Shown one piece after another: positions 13,001 to 24,600 of a DNA stretch of 64,000 nt. The stretch covers positions 102,985,799 to 103,049,798 of the forward strand of contig NC_134276.1 of the NCBI RefSeq assembly GCF_949628215.1. Reading direction: 5' to 3'. The notes below the pieces were generated by a model that worked only from the letters and a program-made list of their open reading frames with translations, was not told the DNA's origin and searched no databases. The position numbers and the translations under genes are program-made. The stretch is from Phalacrocorax aristotelis (lineage: Eukaryota; Chordata; Aves; Suliformes; Phalacrocoracidae). Every line of letters begins with the position of its first letter. The first letter of the stretch is position 1.

Positions 13001-13969
13001 CCCAGTGATGCATTATGGTTGAGCCTATGTAAGATAAATCCATGGATATAACACGATGCTTAGGGGGATATATTCTTGCAGGGCATTTCTGACCTTGAGT
13101 CAGATTTATTCTACGATAATTTGTTATCTTGTGCTCAGGCAGTTTAGGGAAACATTTAAGGAACATAGGGAAACATTTTTATGGCAAGTTATTTATGTAA
13201 ACCACACTTCAGGGTAACCATTTTGTGGTCTAGATCATGAGCTACAGATAGCTTACTGGTTTGTTACCATTAGAAGTATTTAGTAACTTAATAAATATGT
13301 GTGAATACAACTTCCTCTCTGATATTATAGAAGAAAGAACCAGAAACTGGTGTTGATACAATCTGTTACAAGATATCTCCAGTACACAAGCAACCAAACA
13401 GAAGGGAAGACAATGTGTGCTCTTGTGGTCATCAGTGTCAATACTAAAACATATATGTGATGGAGGAAACGAAGACATGCAGGCTCCACTGAATTTATTT
13501 TAGTGGGCTGACAGGCAAAGGAGAAATCATTTGCTTGTTTCTTCTCATGTCAACTCTGGAACAGGATAAAAGGAGCAAATACAGTATTTCATCTTGTTTC
13601 ATCTTGTGTAGAAAGGCAGATTCAGGAAGGAAGTACCGTGAGGAGTTCAGTGGTTCATTGTACAGCCCCAAGGCAGCATAAGCTGTATCTAGTCATTGTT
13701 GTTTTGTTTTTTAATATGCCACTTCTCAGGCAACATCTCCCATACTTCTTTGTTTTCATCACAGGGAACTTTTCCTTGTGTCTCTCTTGTAGTAGCCTTG
13801 TAACTGTTTTCCTCGCTGTCATGGCTGTACATGACATTATTCATTTCCTGTTTTCAGAAGCCTTTTACATTTTGGAAGACTGTCATTATGTTGCCATCAG
13901 ACTTCTTTTTGCCAGCCCACGTGATACCATCTCCATTCACAAAGCATGTTTTTTGTCCTTCTCCTGACT

Positions 13970-14150
13970 TTTTCCAGCACTGGATATAGATCTGCACATG
14001 GCCTTACTAGTGCTAAATAGCGGGAAGGATTATTTTACATGTTTCATGGACTCTAGTGCAGTTTGTGTATCCTGGATGGCATTTGCCTCTTTCACAATAG
14101 TGAGACATTGACTCATTTACAGGCAAACTATAACCTACCACTTCTGCCTT
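13970..14150 (-). mobile_element. Old CR1 LINE relic
   Basis: Plus-strand words TTACTAGTGCTAAATAG, GGGAAGGATTA and CTGGATGGCATTTGCC in this order match the reverse complement of the CR1 region seen better preserved near 37700. Mutated, no frame. Confidence 0.5.
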
Positions 14151-15954
14151 GTGCACAAAGTTCATTGACATTCACTGAAAGCAATTAGATCAATTTTTTT
14201 TTAATATTCTGCACCTGAGTGATAATTTTTCTACACAGTTTTGGGAGCCAAAAACATTACAAGTGAAATATATATTTAAAAACCCACCTGCTTCTTTCTC
14301 AGCTCCCTCTTTGGACATTTGGGTTCTGTTCCACATTTCTTGGACAAAGTGTGGTTGGGCTGCTGTGCTCACATGAAACCCCACCTCAGAAAAGTAGGTG
14401 AGTCTCCCCCCCACTTCCAAATAGCATGGCATGAGCACGTAGCAAGGCTACAGTTGAGGAATTTTCCACAAGTAAACTCTTCTGTCAAAGTTCTTCCTTC
14501 ATGTGCCACAAACAAACTGAGACTTTAATCTCATTGGGACTGGGTATTTCATATCACGGAAGGCTACAAAACAGCCGTTCAAATTTTCCAAAATATTTCC
14601 ATGTCCCTTCTCATTCTGATTTGCACTTCAGTCTGGCCAACTGCTCTGGGGCTTTTATTGTGGCAAAGGTGGGGTGTTACATCCCTTTTTTCTGATACTG
14701 GTTTCTGTATCTTTGCATGTTTGTACCATAGTGGGAATTTCTCCCTGACTTTTGCTGGTATTGTCCAGGACATGGCTATAATTTGAGATGAGAACTGATC
14801 AGCTAACTTAAGCCTTCCAGGGGGTGCTTATCCTCTAGCTTGCAATCCACACCTCCTTTTCTTTTGCAGCTTCTTAAGGGGTAAAGAATTCCTCCGTATG
14901 GTCCAGGTGTCTTGTTAAAGGCTTCAGCCACCAGCAGAGGAGCAAGCGAGTCCTCTAGGGTAAGGAGGACAATGCCTGACACCAGTCTTAATCTTTTTTA
15001 TTAGTTGCTCTAGCACATTGCCCTCTCTCTTTAGGAAAAATGTGAGCAAGGTCTCGCTTACAGGAGAGGCTTCCGCAGTGGTGAGTGGCTCTTGCTGCAT
15101 AAGAGTCAGGAGGCCTCAGTCCCTGCTTCTGCAGAGGCTCGGTGCAAAGACAAGAGCTAAAGTAATTTGTTTCTCACAGCTGCTCCCATTCTGGTGCTGA
15201 GAGTGTAACCAGGGTGATGAAGTTAACCAAACATGGATGCTGCAGACACCATGTGTCTGCTCTGTGCACCCTTCTGGCCTCACCTTTGCTGTATTCTGGA
15301 CGTACTGCACCGCAGGCACCAGTTTATCATTTTCCAGAAAGGAGCAGGATACAATGAGCAAGGTCAGGCTCAGAGCTGATAGCACTACACTGCAGGACTT
15401 TATTATTAAGTGTATTTCAGAGAATATTTCCTGCATTAGTATTTTATTGTCACACTCATTAAGTTCTAGAAAGACCCTTAGGTTCAGCTCTTGCCCTTTT
15501 CTTTTGACCCTCTACCCTAAGATCTACAAAGTTGGGTTTGGGACAGATACACTCTGTGCATCAGAAATGTTTTTAGCTATGAGACAGCTGAATATTTTCA
15601 GCGCATGAGAAAACTCAGGTAGATAAAACACAGGTATCTTGTCAGAACAGTGCATCAGGTTTTGAGGGACAGAGGTGTCATATTTTGCATCAACCAGGCT
15701 GAAAGAATGTGGAAAGCCTGCTGTTAACCTGTCTCTTTAGAGCCTGTGGAGACCTATCTAGTATCTCCAAAATGCCTAACTATAATACATCTACAGCTTT
15801 CATCTTCATAGATAATATTTCATAGTGATTAGCAAGTTGTGCTTGATTAGGGTGAGTTTTGGAGCCTGGTTGTACCATTACATCAGCATGTCTGAAAAAT
15901 CTAACCCATGTGCAAAGCTTCAGTTGTGATTTACATTGTCTTTGTAACTATGTT

Positions 15955-16060
15955 ACATAGATTGGAAAAGAAAGCCCCTGCTCTGAGGACCTTGCAGTCT
16001 AGTTTTGAAAAGTGTAATGTAAACAACAGGAGCTGAGGGAAGGGAGTAGAAATGAGAGAC
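15955..16060 (+). repeat. Possible ancient amniote interspersed repeat
   Basis: The phrase AAGCCCCTGCTCTGAGGACC followed by TTGCAGTCTAG resembles an old repeat consensus common in reptiles (wording like 'cccctgctccaaagagcttacaatctaa'). Assignment to a family is not possible by eye. Confidence 0.3.
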
Positions 16061-16477
16061 AATACTTGAGTGACGCCATGTCAGAGTGGTGGGAAAGTGG
16101 AAGAGCTGAAAGTTATTAAACAGATTCTGTGGTCTGGTGCTTTCTCCAGGATGAAATCCTAACATTAGTGAATGCTGGAGCAGTCAGTGCTGCTGGAGCC
16201 AGGATTTTCTGTGTAAGATTTCCCCAGCATTTTCTTATTTGTCTTTTTGGTATCATTATCATTCCATGCCTTCAGTCTTTTATAGTAATTGTGTGAAAGC
16301 ATGCAAAATTAAGTTAAGGAAATCCAATTTGTAAGGAAGAAATAAGAAAAGACTCCATATCAGGAAGTGCAAATGAGCAATTTCCAGTATATTGCATATA
16401 GATGGTCAGCTAAGCCTATTGGTTATTCACAGTTCTTTCTGTAAAACAGCTATTCTGACCTTTCTTTTTCATGACAG

Positions 16478-16610
16478 TGCAATATCAACGGAAGGATTCT
16501 TGGTTTGCACAGACACTCGATACCACTTATTCAATAACCGGTGTTTACTAGAAAATTACATTTTGCCGAGTAATGATGGTCATTTCCCAACCTGTCTCAG
16601 AAGAAAATGG
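16478..16610 (+). other. Unassigned exon-like segment
   Basis: A 133-nt block bounded by a strong acceptor (TTCTTTTTCATGACAG) and a perfect donor (AAATGG|GTAAGT), with exactly one open frame: phase 2 in and phase 0 out. It would encode GFLVCTDTRYHLFNNRC, then after a gap GHFPTCLRRKW. The C-Y-L-C-PTC spacing vaguely recalls the end of a sushi domain, but the tryptophan is missing. No neighbouring exon was found, and the strand is opposite to the receptor genes. It may be chance. Confidence 0.25.
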
Positions 16611-19600
16611 GTAAGTTAATATCACAAATTCTTATGCTGTATTTCTGGTTAAGAATCTATTTAAAAGCTTTTTCTGTAGCTTGTAATGGATGTAGAGTTA
16701 AAGTTTCTGAAAGCCTTTCTGTCTATGCCATTCAGCAGGGCTCTTTCTGGCCAGGTAGCCAGCAGATGTGGATTTGCGCTCTGCAGCAAGCCAGCCTTCC
16801 CTGATGCCTCCAGGACCTGCTAGGGAGGGAAGACACAAAGTTACCAATATGGAGAGATAAAAGAAAAATGTGCAGCTGATGGGTAATTGCGTCCCTAGTC
16901 CCTGGGTTAGCCCTGGGCTCTGCTGTTCCCCTTCTCCCTGAAATGCTCACTCCACTCCCTTGACTGGAGCCTGCTAAACTCCTGTTCCTTCTCTTACTCT
17001 CTTACCTTATTGTCCTTTTCTATAATCTGTCTTGTTCACCACAAGCCTAGACTGCGCTCCCTCAGTTTCCCCTATTTCTCCATTCCTTAATCATCCTGCT
17101 CTGCTTTGCATTCCATGTCTAAAATATTTCTCCAATAACTCCCAGGTCTTCAGAGTAGTCTATTTTACTCATCACTTTGCCAAAACCCCTGGCACGCTGT
17201 GCCAAAGTTAGCAGCATACTTCCATACTTTGCAGTTTAAAGTTCACCTATTTATTGATTCATTTTCATCATACTCTCCACAAGCTTAGCTCAAGATCAAC
17301 TCTCCTCTAAATTATTGCTCCTCTGAAGAGGCACTGGGTACCATGTACTGCCTGGGGTACCTGTGGGGCCATGCAGCAGCCTATTTGGGTACAGCCAGAG
17401 GCTGTGCCTTGTCCCTAGGCCTGTTGGCTCATTTTACACATCTCAGTGAAGCTGTGGCTTTTGTGGCTGAAGAAGAGGGCTCTCACCTAACAAATGCCTT
17501 CCTGTGAGGACTCAGTTTGGAACAGGAAGAATTCTGAAGCAAACCAAACTGCAGGTCAGTCTGAAGAAAAAAAAAATTGACTGCTTTTAGGAGGTCTTGG
17601 GAAAGGCTGACCTTTAAAAGCAGAAGTCAGCTTAATTCCTCTCAAGTGGCACTGTGATATCTGACCTTGGCCATGCCTGGCCTCAGTGCCGGTCACAATT
17701 AGATTCCTGACTTCCCTGCAGAACAGAAAGAAGGAATACAAGATGTCCAAGAGGTATGTGTATGGACTAACATTGCCTAAGAGGAAAAAGTAGCCTAGGG
17801 GTTTTTTTTGTAGTCACCAAGGAGAGAGATACTCTTCCAGAGAAGGATCCCAGGCAGTTGCCTCCTGAAGGAGTTACTGTCTTGGGAGAGCCTGAAGGAT
17901 TGGCCTCATGGGGCTAGAATTAGAGTTTCTGAATGCATCACCCCGTGTCACTTAGTCCTTTTATCTAACTGTAACTGATTTACTGAGTCTTAGATCATTA
18001 AATAACAAAAAACTGGAAAAACCTGAAATCCCCAGGATTAGATGCATAGCAACATGTGAGTAAAAGCTGTAGACATTAATGGCTTAGCTGGGTTTTAGTC
18101 AGATTAATACAAAATGAGGTGAACAAAACACATCAGAGGTGAGAAGTCAGAAGTGAAAAATGAGCCGGACTTTCCCTTTTCATAGTGCTGTGAATTCTTC
18201 CTATCCTTGTTGCATTGCTTTGTATTTCTGCTTCGTATCACGTGCCTGAAATTTTGCATGAAGTCCATTGCGTGTGTGGAGGAGGAACCTCCTTTGTCTG
18301 TGGCAGGTTGCTTCAACTGCTGTGGATCATGCCTGGAGGTGAACACACTCCACATTCACCGCAAGTCAGGTCTCAATGAGCACCACATGTAGGAGCTCCA
18401 AAGTACTGCTTATCATCATCTTTTTAGTCATAAACCCTCTTCTGAGGTCAGAAGAGTGAAATTTAGCAAAGAAAGTAGGAGCCATCCAAGAAATGTCTTG
18501 CCTGGTTCAGCAAGCTAAATCTGTCTTCTAACAGTCGCTGAATGTACAGCTTCCCCTGTCCTCCTCACAGTGCACTGAACAGCCTTGCTGAGATTTCTCA
18601 TGTGCTGTACATCTTAGCTACAGGCCTCACTCCTCTCCTGCTTGCTCTGTCGTTATGCACATGACGTCCGTCTGCTTACTGAGGGGGCTTCTGTCTCACC
18701 CATCACTGCAGTATCCGCATACCATAATCCTCATTATAAGGACAATACAGCTAAGCGATTTAACCTGAGGTGAGAAGTCAGAAATGAGGCATTGATCACA
18801 GTTCTCCACAAGGTCAAATCATTATTTAACATTACTTCTAAACTCCTTTATAAATAGGAATACAAACGATACTTTGCTACACTGCACAAATCCACGTTCT
18901 GGATGCTTATATGTCTGAAGGGAGAGCAGACAAGCAAGCAGACATCAGTGTTAGAGGATGCCCTGACTACAAGGTTAGCTCTACACAAAGCAATACTTCT
19001 GGCACCAAATAATCAAATCAGGATTTCGCAGAATGTCTCTCTGCCCTTTCAGGATGATCTTTATTAAATATGTTCTGCATCAGAGCCTTCATTTCTGTTC
19101 TGTGTAGCATATAGCCTCCTAACTTTATTTACCAAGTTATTGGCATTAGAATAACGCTAGCAATGGTGTGGTCTAACAGCTCTGTCAGCTCGATGTCCTC
19201 AGACAACTGGAGCATGGTATGATTGAGGATTGAACTTTTGCTAGGGTTGTACAGGTGTCTCTGGACTTTCTGGAAACTTCGGCAACCTATTGAGATGCAG
19301 AGTTGAGGAATTCATTCCTACTTCATGCTAGTCATGGTGCAGCTGGAATCTTAATGTATTTTTTATTTTGGAGTTTGCTATGTAAAGGCTTTTTGATAAT
19401 GATATAGCCAGTAGGTTAATGTTGGGCTCATGTGAACTTAAAATAGCTGTTTCTTTAAAGACACCGTGTTCCATATCAAAGACAAGTTAAACAAAGTGGT
19501 CAGTATGAATCCTTCCTCTCCCCACGTCTGGCTGTGTTGAAAGAGGAAGTGGTATTCTGAGAACAGAATCCTCCCCTTTCCTCTCATGGGTAGCACAACA

Positions 19601-20032
19601 GTCAGTATTGGCAAAGACATGAGGGGAAATGCTTCCTCTTTTTAAATAGGGGAGGACAAACTCTTAAACTTTCAGAGATTACGTTTTTGCACACATTCTT
19701 CCTGCTTTAATGTGAAAAGACAGTATCTCTGAAGAGCCAAGACAAATATTTTTTTCTTTCTCCCGATTTAGCTTACCAATGAGCCTGTAATAAAGTGGCA
19801 TGGCACATGGGATTGCCTTACCTGTGCCATCATCATAACCTTTGAAGCAGCTGATTGATTTCAGTCACATTTGATAGACAGTAACTCCCTGCTCTTCCGT
19901 GAAAGTCAGCCACCAGAGAGATGACAGCAGCTCTACTAAAAGAGTGAGGAAAAAGCAGGCAAATCTCAACCGTCTTCTCTTCTGGCAGCAGCTGGCCAGC
20001 CAGCTAGCACATGCACTGCATTTCTCAAAGCC

Positions 20033-20053
20033 AAAAAAAAAAAAAAAAAAAAA
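20033..20053 (+). repeat. A-run of about 21 bases
   Basis: Uninterrupted adenines after AAAGCC; no retrocopy or LINE 3' end is recognisable next to it. Confidence 0.8.
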
Positions 20054-20929
20054 GAGAAGCAGCTGCTACTGTGGAAGAAGGGATAGGGAACACACAGGGA
20101 GCTGAATTTTTACAGTGGAGAGGTGTACCAGACACAGGACATGGGCCTACATTAGGATCAGCACTCACAGAGCAGCTTTGGTGAGAGGTGAAAAAAAGCA
20201 TCAATGAAACAAAATACCGTAAAAAACCAAAATCCAAACGCTTCCCCATTTTTTCCATATTCCACATTAAACCAAAATATGATGAAAATTAAAAAGTACA
20301 GAAGAAAATGTGATATAGCTGGGTGGTACAAAGAATCAATGCCTTATGTTTTCTTCCTGCAACAGTTCCCAAGAAGTGAATGTTTATGGATTAACAAACC
20401 TCAAAACCATAAACAAAAATTCTGCAATTCCCACATCAACTTATGATTTACACACAACTTCACTTATGGCAAGTCACTTTTGCTGACAGAATTTGATTTT
20501 TCACACTCATTTTGATGTAATACTACACAACAAAAAAATTTGTCACTCACAAAATTAGCGCACAGTGCAAAGGTCACACTATATGCCCCAGTGGTGGCAT
20601 GGACATAACACTCACATGCATGAACAAGGCTATGCAGGTGAAATTGTATTATGTAGCGTAGGAGTAATATCAACCTGGATTTACTTTTTTTGAATTATAT
20701 ATCAGTAGGTAAATAAAATAAACCTACCTTTTAACTCCCGCTTTAGCTGCAAAGTTTTCCACAGACTTCTGTGGACTCTGGATTAGGTATGCAAAATTTA
20801 ATTAGTCATAGAAACTGCAGGGCAGAGGCTCAGGGAACTGAGCAACGTGTGAATATACAGGGCTACCTGGCAGAGCACTGGTATGTTCCCATTATCCTTA
20901 GTGATGAATGAGCGACACCCCACGATGCA

Positions 20930-21482
20930 AAACACACTAAATATTTGTGTTTGGTTTATTCACGTCAAGTTCATACCATCATAGTAACTTCACAATTTTG
21001 CATCAGGTAGAAAAATATTCAAGAGAAAGATTATGCCACCAGGGATATCCTTAAGAAATACACACAATTTCTCATTTAAAAAAAGTTAGATCGGGTCTTT
21101 CTTTACAAAATAGTATTTTCTTTTACTAATCTTATAGTATATGTCATTTTGAGTAGCTTTTGCAATAAATAGTCCATCACAGTTAAATTAACTAGTATTA
21201 GATCTATGATATTTGCTTTTTAAATTAATGTCATAATACAGTCCTAGGTATTGCTACAACTTAACAGTGAGCCACTCCAAACAGTGGCAAAAATTACGTA
21301 TCATTTAATTTCTCATTTATATTCAAGTTTCTTGTACTTGAAAACAAAAAAAAGTCTGTCAAAAGTCTGTGTACACATCATCATCTACGAATTTTTACTG
21401 TCTTAAGAATTCAGCAATAAGAAGATAAACTCAACAGCACATTGGCTTTTCTTTTGGTCCGAGTGACCTATGAGGAGTGCAT
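20930..21482 (-). other. IL10RB: IL10RB 3' UTR (inferred)
   Basis: AT-rich DNA below the stop codon with no open frame. The nearest plain AATAAA on the minus strand lies at 20955-20960, so cleavage near 20930-20945 would give a 3' UTR of about 0.5 kb. The extent is an inference from this one signal. Confidence 0.45.
20955..20960 (-). terminator. IL10RB: Candidate IL10RB polyadenylation signal AATAAA
   Basis: Canonical hexamer on the gene strand 0.5 kb below the stop; no earlier AATAAA was seen on that strand. Not confirmed by transcript data. Confidence 0.45.
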
Positions 21483-21695
21483 TTAAGCCTTTTCTGAGGC
21501 TGGCACTGTTCTTGAATCAGAATCTTCTTGTTCAGAGTCCTGAAGGTGCTCTGTTGTCTTGCTGGCCTCATCCCCTGTCTCATTGCTTTGGTTTTTGTAT
21601 TCTTCTGAAATGACAGTTAACTTGTCGTAAAAAACATGCTCTTCTTGTGGAAGAGGAGAAAAAAACTGTGACCCACTGGGAGACTTGCTCAAAAA
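21483..21695 (-). CDS. IL10RB: IL10RB coding exon 7 (cytoplasmic tail and stop)
   Basis: 213 nt, phase 0 in; acceptor CTTCACAG; stop TAA. It encodes 70 residues: [33 protein letters not shown], then a Glu/Asp/Ser-rich end. It is longer than the human tail, mainly after the conserved DKL motif. Confidence 0.95.
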   Translation of the reverse strand, partial: FLSKSPSGSQFFSPLPQEEHVFYDKLTVISEEYKNQSNETGDEASKTTEHLQDSEQEDSDSRTVPASEKA

Positions 21696-24600
21696 CTGTG
21701 AAGGAAAGAGGAAATGAGAATTAGGCTGCACCAGCCATACTATCCTGTTTGCTTAGAAATACATTCTATATTGTTTTCCACACATTGGTTGGCCTTCTCA
21801 AACCTTAGAAGTCCTAGAGTGGCAACAATGTCATAACCTCTCTGCTAGCTTAAGCATCCTGTGCAAGATTTGGAAGCGAGTTGGAAGTGCCTGTATTTGC
21901 AAGAAGATATGCCAGGGGTTAGCGACTTCTTTGGAATATAAACCTTCTTAAAAAAATAAAATACCTAGGTTTTGTTTGGAAACAAAACCAAAAAACGGTG
22001 ACATGACTGTAGGTGAAGGAGTTTGCACACAGATTTGTCAAATAGCTCCTAAAGATGTGAATTGTTCCTGCCTTCTCAGGGAGCTCTCTGCTCAGACATC
22101 AAATAGTGACGCTTTAAATGTCAACATAAACCATAACCATTTAGTCAAGTAAAGGAGAAGGAGGGAGATTTGCAGGGCTATGCAGTCAGTGAGAGAGAGA
22201 TGACTTAATTTTAGTACCGAAATATCACAACTTCCTCCCACTCCCTGTTCTACTGATAACATGGAACTGGCCTCAAGAATCAACATGGACTTCACAGGAT
22301 GTCCTGACTCTATTTTGAATGTCAGCACAAGAACAGCACACCTACTCAACACAGTAATAACATGTCAACCACTCATTTTGGCAGCTGAAGTGGCAGTTCA
22401 TTTTATTGGTAGTGGCTGGAGGAGTACAACTGCATTTTGTTCTGTGACCTGTCTATTACTTTAGTGCATTTTACGTAAGAAACAAACTGCTCTTTCAGGA
22501 GTCCAGTTCACGGTAATTACAAAAGTAAGTACTAATATTATTACTATTAGACCTTTTCCTAGCAAACTGTGATTTGAAATGTTCTGTCAGTAACCTGCAA
22601 TCTCAGATGTTCATGTAGTGAAACCACTGCCTTTGATAAGTATCATTTTAGGTAAGCACGACTGACCTTTGATTATTGTGATTAAGCACTATAACCCACT
22701 AGCACAAAATGAAAATTCTCCTTTTCTGTGAGAAACCTATAAGCAAAATGAAATTTGACCATATCCTGTGGTGATCAGAGGAATGCTACCTTCCCAACAG
22801 CTGAGCTCCAGGTTCAGCAAACTACTGTGTGCTGAGCATGCGCTCAACTTGAAGCACAAGACAGACTGCTAGGTCAGCTGCAAAGCCTTAGTCTGCGGAA
22901 CTCTAAATGAGTCAAAATGAAAGACCCAGAGAAACTGCAGAAAACTCAGAAGAGTAGAGGTTGCTAACTTTAGCCCACGTAACACTCTGTATAGCCTTGT
23001 TTCTTGGAGGAGATTCTGATATAGCCTTTTAAAGTTGCTATAGGGGTAACAGGGTCAGCCAGCGGTATTCCCCCCCAGTAATGGCTAACATTCATTGCTC
23101 TTGTTTCATCTTGAATTTTCAGATTTCACTGCGTTCTTTACTTAAGTTAAAACTCAGTATTATATTTGCAAAAGGACTTTGTTTCAGAAGAACAAACGTC
23201 CAATTTTAAGTCTAAAATGAGACAGTGAAGACAAATAGTTGTTCACTACCTAAAATGAGGAATTGAAGGTTAACACCTGTTATTCTCTCAATTCAGAACA
23301 AAAGAAAACATCCTGTTTCTAAGCCATCTAGAGCTTCATATTACAAATTAGGCAGTTGCTTTCGGGTTAAAAGTCTATGCCAAATTTTTAAGTTGTTCAG
23401 CTTTTAAATATTTTGGACCATTCTGTGCAGAACAATTCAGAATGAAAGTATTTTAGAGTTCGTTATACATCAGTATACTTCAAAAGGAAGTCTTATTTCA
23501 CTGCTTCTTACTTATGTCTATGCAGCACCACAAAACATGACAAAAAATGAGGTAACATTAATGCAAAATTTATGACCTTATAATGCCAGAATTTAAATAT
23601 GAAATGAACTAACTTCCACCACCTTTCTCACACTGAAAAGTACCTTCCTTTGTCAGCTTTTTCCAAAGTTCGTGACTTCATCATTTATGCTTATTTTAAT
23701 GGCTTCTTATGTTTGGCAGAAGAGTGAGTTGAGTTTAACCATACACAATAACTATATAACAACAGATAACCAGCATTGCTCCTCACAGTCTAAAACCCGC
23801 TCAGAATATCTGTGCTTTACAGACGGCTGGCAATCAGGTGCAAATGAAAGAAGGCAAAATAAAAGAAGCTCTAAAGGTTTTGCAGAGAGCCTTTGAAAGG
23901 CAGGCGGTTCTGCTGGAAAAGGCTGATTTTAGTTGTGTTAGGTGGAAAACAAACCTCTCTCAAGTGTTGTGGGAAAAGATATGAAGGGCAGAAAACACGT
24001 TTGGTGAGTCGATATAGATACAAAAAGGAGAAGAAACAAGCAGGAACAAATATTACAACAACCAATGTTGATCCTATTAGAATGGTCACAATTATCCACA
24101 CGGGAGTTACACCTGCAAGAGATAAGAAAAAAAATCTCTGATTATTAATTTCTGAATATATTCTTTCCAAATTATCACTTTCTCTATGGAATTAAAAAAA
24201 AACCACACCAAACCACCCAAAACCAAACTATTACAAAATTGTAACTGCAGACATAAGTAATTGTTTCCAGATGCAAAATACCTCTTAGCTCAAATTTTTA
24301 GTATGGATAGGCTAAGGAAGTTCTCACTAAAGTAAGCTTACAAGCCATCCTGTTTACACCTTTGCAGTTACATATACTGGTGACTTTACATGCAATACTA
24401 ACCAAATGATTAAAGGAAAAAAGACCAACGAACCACCCACAAAGTGATATGTGAAAAGCTACTGCACACTTTCTGGTGTTTCACAAGTGTAGGAGTTGAC
24501 ACATAACACTACCAGAGTATAGACTGCCACTTCTCTCTTAAAGAAATCTGTAAAAATGGCAGCAAAGTAAAGACAGCAGGGAGCAAAACTCTATAAAATT

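Larger units (their letters stand above)
10030..20930. other. Intergenic region between IFNAR1 and IL10RB
   Basis: About 11 kb without a recognised gene. It contains an old CR1 relic (about 13970-14150), a possible ancient repeat (15955-16060), one exon-like segment with good splice sites (16478-16610, plus) and an A-run (20033-20053). The remaining open frames are short, have no family resemblance and occur on both strands as expected by chance. Confidence 0.75.

Noticed and set aside
13638-13967. 109-codon plus-strand frame with hydrophobic stretches
   Set aside because: No splice context, promoter or family similarity, and it borders an old CR1 relic; hydrophobic residues follow from T-rich DNA.
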